NCBI RefSeq assembly: GCF_015222005.1
Contig: NZ_JADFFL010000002.1
Location: 1-64,000 of the forward strand
DNA length: 64,000 nucleotides
Direction of reading: 5' to 3'
Origin: Mucilaginibacter myungsuensis
Lineage (GTDB): Bacteria > Bacteroidota > Bacteroidia > Sphingobacteriales > Sphingobacteriaceae
Both the position numbers and the translations under genes were made by a program. Positions within the stretch are counted from its first letter, which is position 1. The number at the start of each line of letters is the position of its first letter. Positions 26,645 to 34,962 of this stretch are shown here, piece after piece. The notes under the pieces were generated by a model. It saw only the letters and a program-made list of their open reading frames with translations. It ran no database searches and was not told the DNA's origin.

Positions 26645-26773
26645 GAAGGTCATGCTAACACCCGACTTTTCGATAAGCCGCTTTTAAGTCTGAAGTTTTA
26701 AGTCTAAAGTCGTAAGGCATTGCTTTCGTACTTATTACTTAAGACTTCGTACTTAAGACTTATGACTCAACAA
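26644..26773 (+). promoter_or_regulatory. Expression platform and leader of metH
   Basis: CGAAGGTC (26644-26651) is exactly complementary to GACCTTCG at the presumed 5' end (26436-26443). A second CGATAAGC (26671-26678) can replace the 3' strand of aptamer P1. The remainder (26690-26765) is made of near-repeats of AAGTCTTAAG type. These competing pairings are a plausible switch, not a demonstrated one. Confidence 0.5.
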
Positions 26774-29700
26774 ATGGACATTAGACAAGAATTAGAGAAA
26801 CGCATCCTGGTGATCGACGGGGCGATGGGTACCATGATCCAACGGTACGACCTGACGGAAGAGGACTTTCGCGGGGAGCGCTTTAAGGACCATAAGTCGG
26901 ATCTTAAAGGCAATAACGACCTTTTGAATTTGACGCGCCCGGATGTGATCAAAGCTATACATAAAGAATACTTGGATGCCGGTGCCGACATCATTGAGAC
27001 CAATACCTTCAGCACGCAGGTGATATCGCTGGCCGATTATCACATGGAAGAATTAGCTTACGAAATGAGCTATGAGGGTGCCCGGATAGCCCGCGAGGTG
27101 GTGGATGAGTACAATCTGCTTACCCCAGAAAAACCCCGCTTTGTGGCCGGTGCCGTTGGCCCAACTAACCGTACGGCTTCTTTGTCGCCAGACGTTAACG
27201 ACCCCGGTTACCGTGCCGTCAACTTTGATATTTTGGCCGATGCCTATTACGATCAGATCCGCGGATTGGTGGACGGCGGATCTGATGTGCTGCTGATCGA
27301 GACCATTTTTGATACCCTGAACGCCAAGGCGGCCCTGTTTGCCGCCAAACGTTACGAGGACGAGTTACGCCATAAGAACCCCGGCTACAAAGGTTTGCCG
27401 CTGATGATATCGGGAACGATAACCGATGCATCGGGACGTACCTTGTCCGGGCAAACTGTGGAGGCTTTTTGGGATTCAGTACAGCATGCTAACCTGCTTT
27501 CGGTAGGATTGAACTGTGCTTTGGGTGCTAAAGAGATGCGCCCCCACTTAGAGGAGTTAGCTATCAAGGCCGATGTTTACGTATCGGCTTATCCAAATGC
27601 CGGTCTGCCTAACGAGTTCGGTCAGTATGATGAGACCCCGCATGAGACCGCCCACCTGGTGGAGGATTTTATGGAGAACAACATGCTGAACATTATTGGC
27701 GGTTGTTGTGGTACTACGCCGGATCATATCCGCAGCATCGCCCAAAAAGCGGCTAAACATGCGCCACGCAGGCGGCCGACCGTTGAGCCATTTATGCGCT
27801 TAAGCGGTTTGGAAGCCGTGACCGTTACCCCCGAGACCAATTTTGTGAACGTGGGCGAGCGGACCAATATCACCGGGTCACCAAAATTCAGCAAGCTGAT
27901 CTTGGCCGAAGATTATGAAGGTGCGCTTACGGTTGCCCGTCAACAAGTGGAAGGTGGTGCACAGGTGATAGACGTGAACATGGACGAGGGTATGATCGAC
28001 TCGGAAGCGGCCATGACCAAGTTCCTTAACCTGTTAGCATCAGAGCCGGATATCGCAAGATTGCCGGTGATGGTGGATTCATCCAAATGGACAGTTATCG
28101 AAGCGGGCTTGAAATGTTTGCAAGGCAAAGGCATCGTGAACTCCATCTCCCTAAAAGAGGGCGAAGAGAAATTTAAAGAATACGCCCGCAAAATATTAAG
28201 CTACGGCGCAGCTACAGTGGTGATGGCATTTGATGAGCAAGGTCAGGCCGATAACTTTGAGCGCCGTATAGAGATATGCAAGCGCAGCTATGATATATTG
28301 GTTGATGAGGTAGGTTTCCCGCCGCAGGATATCATTTTTGACCCCAACATCCTGACCGTCGCGACCGGTCTGGAAGAACACAATAACTACGCCGTTGATT
28401 TTATCAATGCTACCCGCTGGATCAAAGAGAACCTGCCGCACGCCAAGGTGAGCGGTGGTGTGAGTAATATCTCGTTCTCTTTTCGCGGTAATAACCGTGT
28501 GCGCGAGGCTATGCACTCGGCATTTTTGTACCACGCCATCAAGGCCGGTATGGATATGGGCATCGTGAACGCCGGTATGTTGGAAGTTTACCAGGAGATC
28601 CCGAAAGAACTGCTGGAACTGGTAGAGGATGTATTGCTCAACCGTCGCGACGACGCAACCGAGCGTTTGGTGGCCTATGCCGATACCATTAAAGGAGGTG
28701 CCGGTAAAGAGATCGTCCGCAATGAGGAGTGGCGTAAAGGCACTGTTCAGGAACGCTTATCGCATGCTCTGGTAAAAGGTATTATCGAATATCTGGATGA
28801 CGATGTTGAAGAGGCCCGCCAGGCTTACAGCAAACCCTTAGAGGTGATCGAAGGCCCGCTAATGGATGGCATGAACATCGTCGGCGACCTGTTCGGCGCG
28901 GGTAAGATGTTTTTACCGCAGGTGGTAAAATCGGCAAGGGTAATGAAGAAAGCTGTGGCTTATCTGTTGCCATTTATCGAATTGGAAAAACAACGGGTGA
29001 TCGATGCAGGCGAGGATAGCAGTGGCAGCCGTGCCAATGCCGGTAAGATATTAATGGCGACCGTTAAGGGCGATGTGCACGATATCGGCAAGAACATCGT
29101 CGGCGTGGTATTGGCCTGTAATAACTTTGAGGTGGTAGACCTTGGGGTGATGGTGCCTGCGCAACGCATTATCGAAGAAGCTAAAAAACAGCAGGTAGAT
29201 ATTATTGGTCTAAGCGGATTGATCACCCCATCGCTGGATGAGATGGTCCACTTTGCCAAAGAGATGGAGCGCGAAGGTTTCACCATTCCGTTGATCGTGG
29301 GCGGGGCGACAACCTCACGCATCCACGCGGCGGTGAAGATATCGCCTAATTACTCGGGCGCGGCTATCCACGTGCTTGATGCATCGCGCAGCGTAACCGT
29401 TTGCAGCAGCCTGATGAACCGCGAGACCAGCGGTGCCTACATCCAGGGCATTAAAGACGAATACGCCAAGGCCCGCGAAGCGCACTTAAATAAAAAGTCG
29501 GACAAGAGATTTAAGACCATCGAGGAAGCCCGTGCCGATAAATTCCAGATCAGCCTGGATGGCAACGTAGCGCAAAAGCCGACGTTCACCGGCACTAAGG
29601 TGATCGAGAATTATCCTTTAGAGGACCTGGTGCCTTATATCGATTGGACACCGTTCTTCCATACCTGGGAGTTGAGGGGCAGTTATCCTAAAATATTTGC

Positions 29701-30484
29701 CGACAAATTTGTGGGTGATGAAGCTAAGAAGTTATACGATGATGCCCAGGTGTTATTGAAACGCATCGTCGACAACAAATTACTGACCGCCAACGGCGTG
29801 GTCGGTTTTTGGCCGGCCAATTCGGTTGGTGATGATATCGAATTATATACCGACGAAAGTCGTACAGAAGTATTATCGACCATATTTACCCTTCGCCAAC
29901 AAGGCGAGAAAGTAAAGGGCGAACCATATTATGCGCTGTCAGATTTCGTAGCACCAAAAGAAAGCGGTGTTCCAGATTATTTCGGTGGATTTGCCGTAAC
30001 CACCGGCATCGGCTGCGATGAGTTAGTTGCCGAATTTGAAGCCGACCACGACGATTATAACAGCATTATGGCCAAAGCCTTAGCCGACCGTTTAGCGGAA
30101 GCCTTTGCCGAGAAAATGCACGAGTTGGTCCGCAAAGACTACTGGGGCTACAGTAAAGACGAGCAATTGGATACCGTAGAGCTGATCAAAGAACAATATC
30201 AAGGCATCCGCCCGGCACCGGGTTACCCTGCCTGTCCGGATCACACGGAAAAGACGACGTTATTTGAACTGCTAAAAGCCGAAGACAACGCCCAAATGCA
30301 CCTGACCGAAAGCTTGGCTATGATGCCTGCCGCGTCAGTAAGTGGTTTTTACTTCGCTCACCCGCAAGCCCGTTATTTTGGTTTAGGTAAGATCAGTAAG
30401 GATCAGGTGGAGGATTATGCTAAACGTAAAGCTCTTCCTTTGGAAGAGGTAGAACGTTGGTTAGGGCCAAACTTAAATTACTAA
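26774..30484 (+). CDS. metH: Cobalamin-dependent methionine synthase
   Basis: Transfers a methyl group from 5-methyltetrahydrofolate to homocysteine through B12. All four modules are present. The homocysteine domain runs from [14 protein letters not shown], with zinc ligands in GLNCALG and [11 protein letters not shown]. Next is the folate domain ([25 protein letters not shown] segment), then the B12 cap and binding domain ([21 protein letters not shown], the DxHxxG cobalt-ligand motif). Last is the SAM-dependent reactivation domain ([15 protein letters not shown]). The frame opens earlier; ATGs at 26762 and 26774 are possible, and [16 protein letters not shown] is the more typical N-terminus, giving 1236 residues. 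It is controlled by the SAM-I riboswitch upstream, and metF follows. Confidence 0.96.
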   Translation: MDIRQELEKRILVIDGAMGTMIQRYDLTEEDFRGERFKDHKSDLKGNNDLLNLTRPDVIKAIHKEYLDAGADIIETNTFSTQVISLADYHMEELAYEMSYEGARIAREVVDEYNLLTPEKPRFVAGAVGPTNRTASLSPDVNDPGYRAVNFDILADAYYDQIRGLVDGGSDVLLIETIFDTLNAKAALFAAKRYEDELRHKNPGYKGLPLMISGTITDASGRTLSGQTVEAFWDSVQHANLLSVGLNCALGAKEMRPHLEELAIKADVYVSAYPNAGLPNEFGQYDETPHETAHLVEDFMENNMLNIIGGCCGTTPDHIRSIAQKAAKHAPRRRPTVEPFMRLSGLEAVTVTPETNFVNVGERTNITGSPKFSKLILAEDYEGALTVARQQVEGGAQVIDVNMDEGMIDSEAAMTKFLNLLASEPDIARLPVMVDSSKWTVIEAGLKCLQGKGIVNSISLKEGEEKFKEYARKILSYGAATVVMAFDEQGQADNFERRIEICKRSYDILVDEVGFPPQDIIFDPNILTVATGLEEHNNYAVDFINATRWIKENLPHAKVSGGVSNISFSFRGNNRVREAMHSAFLYHAIKAGMDMGIVNAGMLEVYQEIPKELLELVEDVLLNRRDDATERLVAYADTIKGGAGKEIVRNEEWRKGTVQERLSHALVKGIIEYLDDDVEEARQAYSKPLEVIEGPLMDGMNIVGDLFGAGKMFLPQVVKSARVMKKAVAYLLPFIELEKQRVIDAGEDSSGSRANAGKILMATVKGDVHDIGKNIVGVVLACNNFEVVDLGVMVPAQRIIEEAKKQQVDIIGLSGLITPSLDEMVHFAKEMEREGFTIPLIVGGATTSRIHAAVKISPNYSGAAIHVLDASRSVTVCSSLMNRETSGAYIQGIKDEYAKAREAHLNKKSDKRFKTIEEARADKFQISLDGNVAQKPTFTGTKVIENYPLEDLVPYIDWTPFFHTWELRGSYPKIFADKFVGDEAKKLYDDAQVLLKRIVDNKLLTANGVVGFWPANSVGDDIELYTDESRTEVLSTIFTLRQQGEKVKGEPYYALSDFVAPKESGVPDYFGGFAVTTGIGCDELVAEFEADHDDYNSIMAKALADRLAEAFAEKMHELVRKDYWGYSKDEQLDTVELIKEQYQGIRPAPGYPACPDHTEKTTLFELLKAEDNAQMHLTESLAMMPAASVSGFYFAHPQARYFGLGKISKDQVEDYAKRKALPLEEVERWLGPNLNY

Positions 30485-30497
30485 ATGTAAACATGCA

Positions 30498-30593
30498 CGT
30501 CATTGCGAGGAACGAAGCAATCTCTACACCCAAAGGTCGGATAAGCAGGTCCGCTCTGCTGTCTTAGAGATTGCTTCGTTCCTCGCAATGACG
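30498..30593. repeat. CATTGCGAGGAACGAAGCAATC inverted repeat, copy 1
   Basis: Perfect 28-bp arms (30498-30525 with 30566-30593) around a loop of about 40 bases containing ACACCCAAAGG. The repeat fills the metH-metF gap. A copy in opposite orientation is at 60.2 kb. Related CATTGCGAGGAACGAAGC sequences are known as widespread intergenic repeats. Confidence 0.92.
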
Positions 30594-30628
30594 TTGTGAA
30601 ATAGAACGCAGCTACTCGATACTAAACA

Positions 30629-31585
30629 ATGAAAATCACTGAACATATCGCTAACGCCAACGGCAAAACATTATTCTCTTTTGAGTTGATACCGCCTTTA
30701 AAGGGGCAGAGCATCAAGGGTATATATGATGCCATTGATCCGCTGATGGAATTTAACCCGCCTTTTATTGATGTGACCACCTTGCGCGAGGACTACATTT
30801 ATAAAGAGCACGAGAACGGCCTGCTGGAGAAACTGAGCTACCGCAAACGCCCGGGCACCATTGCTATTTGCGCGGCTATTATGAATAAGTATAAGGTAGA
30901 TACCGTTCCGCATTTGTTGTGCGGCGGGTTTACTAAAGACGAGACCGAAAATGGCTTGTTCGATCTGCAGTTCTTAGGCATCGAGAACGTACTGGTGTTA
31001 CGTGGTGATGCACGCCGTGGTGATGCATCGTTCATCCCTACCCCGGGTGGACACGCTTATGCTACCGACCTGCTGAAACAGGTAACCGATATGAACAAAG
31101 GCGTTTACCTGCATGAGTATAATGAAGAGAACCTGAAAACGGATTTCTGTGCAGGTGTGGCCGGTTATCCTGAGAAACACTTTGAGGCTCCGAACATGAA
31201 GACCGATTTCCAATACCTGAAACAAAAGGTAGATATGGGCGCAGGTTTCATTGTAACGCAAATGTTCTTCGATAACCAAAAGTATTACGACTTTGTGAAC
31301 AGCTGCCGCGCTAACGGCATCAACGTACCGATCATTCCGGGATTAAAACCTTTGGCCAATACGAAGCAACTGATCGGCTTGGCCAAAACCTTCCACATTG
31401 ATATGCCCGAAGATCTGGTAGACGCGGTGAACGCCTGCAAAAACGAGAAAGAGGTGAAAGAAGTAGGCATCGAATGGACCATCAATCAGTGTAAAGAACT
31501 GATGAAATTTGGCGCGCCGGTGCTACATTTTTATACCATGAGTAACGCCGGGCCAACGAAGAGGATAGCATCGGCGATATTTTAA
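30629..31585 (+). CDS. metF: 5,10-methylenetetrahydrofolate reductase
   Basis: Flavoprotein reducing 5,10-methylene-THF to 5-methyl-THF, the methyl donor used by MetH directly upstream. The beta/alpha-barrel signatures are present: FSFELIPPLKG at the N-terminus, VTTLREDY, LVLRGDARRGD, CAGVAGYPEKH and the C-terminal GAPVLHFYTMSN. The catalytic Glu is in FSFELIPP. Length 318 is normal. It lies 145 bp after metH, the gap being filled by an inverted repeat, and is presumably under the same riboswitch. Confidence 0.96.
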   Translation: MKITEHIANANGKTLFSFELIPPLKGQSIKGIYDAIDPLMEFNPPFIDVTTLREDYIYKEHENGLLEKLSYRKRPGTIAICAAIMNKYKVDTVPHLLCGGFTKDETENGLFDLQFLGIENVLVLRGDARRGDASFIPTPGGHAYATDLLKQVTDMNKGVYLHEYNEENLKTDFCAGVAGYPEKHFEAPNMKTDFQYLKQKVDMGAGFIVTQMFFDNQKYYDFVNSCRANGINVPIIPGLKPLANTKQLIGLAKTFHIDMPEDLVDAVNACKNEKEVKEVGIEWTINQCKELMKFGAPVLHFYTMSNAGPTKRIASAIF

Positions 31586-31696
31586 TTGGGATGTGAAAGA
31601 ATAAAGGGAAAGGCGAAAGGTTTCCCGTTCCGGCCAAAATTTATTTAAAAGCTGACGTATTGGACATCTTAACGTAACAATTACACTTTAGGGCAC

Positions 31697-31726
31697 TTGC
31701 ACATCAATATCCATTACTTATATTTG
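31697..31726 (+). promoter_or_regulatory. Promoter of pdhB (-33 TTG, -7 TATATTTG)
   Basis: TTG at 31697-31699 and TATATTTG at 31719-31726 are separated by 19 bp, matching the Bacteroidota sigma-70-type promoter. The ATG lies 30 nt downstream. Confidence 0.55.
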
Positions 31727-31755
31727 CGCTGCAAAAATTCTTTATTTCAGATATA

Positions 31756-32739
31756 ATGAGAGAAATACAATTCAGGGAAGCGCTTCGTGAAGCAATGAAC
31801 GAAGAGATGCGCAAGGACGAAAATATTTACCTGATGGGCGAAGAGGTTGCCGAGTACAACGGTGCCTATAAAGTTAGTCAGGGTATGTTGGACGAGTTTG
31901 GCGCTAAACGCGTTATCGACACACCTATATCTGAATTAGGTTTTGCCGGTATCGGTATCGGTTCGGCCATGAACGGGTTGAAACCTATCGTTGAGTTCAT
32001 GACCTTTAACTTCTCGCTGGTCGCTATCGACCAGATCATCAATGGCGCTGCCAAAATGATGAGCATGAGCGGTGGTCAGTTCTCAGTACCTATCGTGTTC
32101 CGTGGTCCTACCGGTAACGCGGGTATGCTAAGCTCTCAGCACAGTCAGTGCTTTGAGAACTGGTATGCTAACTGCCCGGGCTTAAAAGTGGTTGTTCCAT
32201 CTAACCCTTACGATGCTAAAGGTTTGATGAAATCATCTATCCTTGATCCGGATCCGGTTATCTTCATGGAGTCAGAATTAATGTATGGCGATAAAGGCGA
32301 AGTGCCTGAAGAGCCTTACTATATAGAGCTTGGTAAAGCAAAAGTAACCAAAGAAGGTACTGATGTAACTTTAGTAGGTTTCGGTAAGATCATGAAAGTG
32401 GTTAACGCTGCTGCCGCTGAGTTAGAAAAAGAAGGCATCAGCGCCGAGGTTATCGACCTGCGTACCGTACGCCCTATCGATTACCCTACTATCATCGAGT
32501 CGGTTAAAAAGACCAACCGTTTGGTGTGTGTGGAGGAAAGCTGGCCGTTAGGTTCTATCGTGACCGAGATCGCTTTTAAAGTACAAAAAGATGCTTTCGA
32601 TTACTTAGATGCTCCTATCATCCGTATCACCGGTGGCGACGTACCATTGCCGTACGCTCCAACCCTGATCCAGGAGTACCTGCCGAACGCCGACCGCGTT
32701 GTTAAAGCGGTTAAGGACGTAATGTACGTAGAGAAATAG
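31756..32739 (+). CDS. pdhB: Pyruvate dehydrogenase E1 component subunit beta
   Basis: Beta subunit of the thiamine-diphosphate E1 of the pyruvate dehydrogenase complex, producing acetyl-CoA with E2 and E3. Recognisable segments: MREIQFREALREAMNEEM, GEEVAEYNGAYKVSQGM (ThDP-binding Glu), DTPISELGFAGIGIGSA, FRGPTGNAGMLSSQHSQCFE, PVIFMESE and VEESWPLGSIVTEIA. Length 327 is typical. The usual partner pdhA is not adjacent, so the E1 genes are separated in this genome. A terminator follows. Confidence 0.95.
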   Translation: MREIQFREALREAMNEEMRKDENIYLMGEEVAEYNGAYKVSQGMLDEFGAKRVIDTPISELGFAGIGIGSAMNGLKPIVEFMTFNFSLVAIDQIINGAAKMMSMSGGQFSVPIVFRGPTGNAGMLSSQHSQCFENWYANCPGLKVVVPSNPYDAKGLMKSSILDPDPVIFMESELMYGDKGEVPEEPYYIELGKAKVTKEGTDVTLVGFGKIMKVVNAAAAELEKEGISAEVIDLRTVRPIDYPTIIESVKKTNRLVCVEESWPLGSIVTEIAFKVQKDAFDYLDAPIIRITGGDVPLPYAPTLIQEYLPNADRVVKAVKDVMYVEK

Positions 32740-32787
32740 TCTGAATCGCTGATCTCAATGATCTAATTGATTTCGCTGACATAAGTA

Positions 32788-32820
32788 ACGCCCTGATCCA
32801 TTTTGGATCGGGGCGTTTTT
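32788..32820 (+). terminator. pdhB terminator
   Basis: Stem ACGCCCTGATCCA/TGGATCGGGGCGT (one G-T pair) with a short T loop, followed by four to five T. Confidence 0.85.
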
Positions 32821-33103
32821 GTGACCGCTGAATTGGTTTGGTGGTTTATGATTTCGCTGATGCCGCTGATATTTTCCGTAGAGACACGATACCTCGTGTC
32901 TCGCGTTTGCAAGGTTCGTTCGCTAACTGATCCGGATCGGTCAGATGTTGATAAGCATTAATTTATCATTTGCATTTAAAATTCATTATTTGATAATTAA
33001 ATGCTGATCTGGCGGATAGTTTATCTCCTGCAAAATGTCGTCCTTTGAGTATAGGCCAATATAGCATCGGCCTAAATACATCACTCTAAAACACATTACA
33101 ATT
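32821..33103. other. Intergenic region with GAGACACGA repeat, before gapN
   Basis: The gap contains a copy of the GAGACACGA hairpin (32881-32902) and AT-rich sequence that should hold the gapN promoter. No open reading frame or clear -7 element was seen. Confidence 0.4.
32873..32911. repeat. GAGACACGA inverted repeat, copy 2 (reverse orientation)
   Basis: GAGACACGA-TACC-TCGTGTCTC; the loop is the complement of that in the copy at 25.8 kb, and the flanks (CCGTA on the left, GCGTTTGCAAGG on the right) match the other copy's flanks in reverse. About 35 bp are shared. Confidence 0.82.
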
Positions 33104-34726
33104 ATGAATTTCCATGATCAGCTACGCGAGCTGTTCGTTGCGGAGGACCAGATACCGGAGCAATACCGGATAGAAGAGGTCCACCAGCGCGAATACCTGA
33201 GCAATGGCGAATTAAAAAAATGGGACGGTGAGGTGAGCGAGGTCTACTCGCCCATTATGATGCCTACCACCGAGGGTTTAAAACGCAAACTGATCGGTAC
33301 CTATCCCATCGGTACCGAAAAGGAAGCCAACGAGGCTTTAGAAGCAGCACTTGCCGCATACAACAACGGTCGCGGAGAGTGGCCTACCATGAGTTTGGAC
33401 GGCCGCATTAAATGCATGGAGCAGTTCGTTTACAAAATGAGCGAGCAGCGCGATGTGGTAGTTAAGCTATTGATGTGGGAGATCGGTAAATCCCTGGCCG
33501 ATTCGACCAAGGAGTTTGACCGTACCGTTGAGTATATCACAGCGACCATCGATGCGCTGAAAGATATCGACCGCCAGTCATCCCGTTTTGAGATAGCCGA
33601 AGGTGTGGTAGCGCAAAGTCGCCGTTCGCCGCTGGGTGTGGTGCTTTGCATGGGGCCGTTCAACTATCCACTGAACGAGACCTTCACCACGTTGATCCCG
33701 GCAATCATCATGGGCAATACCTTATTATTTAAACCACCTAAGCATGGTACACTTTTGCATTACCCGCTGTTGGCCGCTTTTAGAGATTCGTTCCCTAAGG
33801 GCGTGGTGAACGTGGTTTACGGTCGTGGCGCTAATGTTACCCCGGGACTAATGCGTACGGGCAAGATCAATGTACTGGCCTTTATCGGATCAAGCAAGGT
33901 TGCTAACGATCTGAAGAAAAGTCACCCCAAACTGAACCGCCTGCGCGCGGTATTGAGTTTGGATGCTAAGAATGCCGCCATCGTTACCAAACATGCTGAC
34001 CTGAAACTGGCGGTAAGCGAGTGCATCCTGGGCGCGCTCTCTTTCAACGGGCAACGTTGTACTGCTATCAAGCTCATCTTTGTGCACAAAGAGGTGGCAG
34101 ACGAGTTCAACACGCTGCTAGGTGAGGCCATATCCAAACTACAACCCGGCATGCCGTGGACAAAAGGCGTAAACCTAACCCCGGTGACCGAGCCCGGCAA
34201 ACCGGCTTATCTGAAAGAGTGCATCGACGATGCAATCGCTAACGGAGCCAAAGTGATCAACGAGCATGGCGGTACCAATGCAGAGTCGTTCTTTTTCCCG
34301 GCGGTGGTGTATCCGGTCAACGAGAAGATGAAGTTATACCGCGAAGAGCAATTTGGCCCGGTGATCCCGGTCATCCCATTTGAATCGATAGAGGAACCGA
34401 TCCAATACCAGATAGATTCGCCGCATGGTATGCAGGTCAGTATCTTTAGTACAGATGCAAAAGAGATATCATCGCTGATCGATCCGTTCGTAAACCTGGT
34501 AAGCCGTGTTAACATCAACGCGCAATGTCAACGTGGGCCGGATGTGTTTCCGTTCACGGGGCGTAAGGATAGCGCCGAGGGTACTTTGTCTGTTCACGAC
34601 GCGTTGAGGGCGTTCTCGATACGCTCGTTGGTAGCTACTAAATTGAACGATGTGAATAAGGCGATCATTAACGAGATAGTGAACGATGGCGACTCAAATT
34701 TCCTGAGCACCAAGTACATCTTGTAA
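33104..34726 (+). CDS. gapN: NADP-dependent glyceraldehyde-3-phosphate dehydrogenase (GapN-like aldehyde dehydrogenase)
   Basis: Cytosolic aldehyde dehydrogenase superfamily enzyme of 540 residues, most like non-phosphorylating GapN (ALDH family 11), which oxidises glyceraldehyde-3-phosphate to 3-phosphoglycerate with NADP+. The catalytic Cys319 is in SFNGQRCTAIK; the cofactor and substrate-pocket segments MGPFNYPLNE, FKPPKHG, GSSKVAN and QFGPVIPVIPF are present. At the conserved general-base position (usually LELGG) the sequence reads LSLDAK with Ser285, so the usual Glu is missing by my alignment. The symbol reflects family similarity; the exact substrate is inferred. Confidence 0.8.
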   Translation: MNFHDQLRELFVAEDQIPEQYRIEEVHQREYLSNGELKKWDGEVSEVYSPIMMPTTEGLKRKLIGTYPIGTEKEANEALEAALAAYNNGRGEWPTMSLDGRIKCMEQFVYKMSEQRDVVVKLLMWEIGKSLADSTKEFDRTVEYITATIDALKDIDRQSSRFEIAEGVVAQSRRSPLGVVLCMGPFNYPLNETFTTLIPAIIMGNTLLFKPPKHGTLLHYPLLAAFRDSFPKGVVNVVYGRGANVTPGLMRTGKINVLAFIGSSKVANDLKKSHPKLNRLRAVLSLDAKNAAIVTKHADLKLAVSECILGALSFNGQRCTAIKLIFVHKEVADEFNTLLGEAISKLQPGMPWTKGVNLTPVTEPGKPAYLKECIDDAIANGAKVINEHGGTNAESFFFPAVVYPVNEKMKLYREEQFGPVIPVIPFESIEEPIQYQIDSPHGMQVSIFSTDAKEISSLIDPFVNLVSRVNINAQCQRGPDVFPFTGRKDSAEGTLSVHDALRAFSIRSLVATKLNDVNKAIINEIVNDGDSNFLSTKYIL

Positions 34727-34755
34727 CAATGTTATGCAAGCATAAAGCTAAAACG

Positions 34756-34783
34756 AAGAGCGGCCCAAAAGCCGCTCTTTTTT
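34756..34783 (+). terminator. gapN terminator
   Basis: Stem AAGAGCGGC/GCCGCTCTT with a 6-nt loop, followed by six T. Confidence 0.87.
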
Positions 34784-34814
34784 GTTGATAACTGTTTTTT
34801 TGACAGGTTTTTTA

Positions 34815-34843
34815 TTGTGTAATTATCACACTAAGTAGATTTG
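34815..34843 (+). promoter_or_regulatory. Promoter of the sodium/sugar symporter gene
   Basis: TTG at 34815-34817 and TAGATTTG at 34836-34843, 18 bp apart, fit the Bacteroidota promoter. The transcript would have a leader of about 110 nt. Confidence 0.55.
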
Positions 34844-34890
34844 TAAAATTTAAAATATACTTACCAATAAAGGTCCAAAAAGTTTGTTTG

Positions 34891-34921
34891 CCGAACAAAT
34901 AATACTATTATTGTTGTTCGG
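34891..34921 (+). promoter_or_regulatory. Palindrome in the symporter leader (possible operator or RNA hairpin)
   Basis: CCGAACAA/TTGTTCGG arms enclose inner ATAATA/TATTAT arms. It lies between the presumed transcription start and the ATG, 42 nt before the latter. The symmetry suits a dimeric repressor site, and as RNA it forms a long hairpin without a T tract. Confidence 0.45.
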
Positions 34922-34962
34922 TCCTGTTATAAAACCTGAATATAGATCTGAATTTTTAGAAA

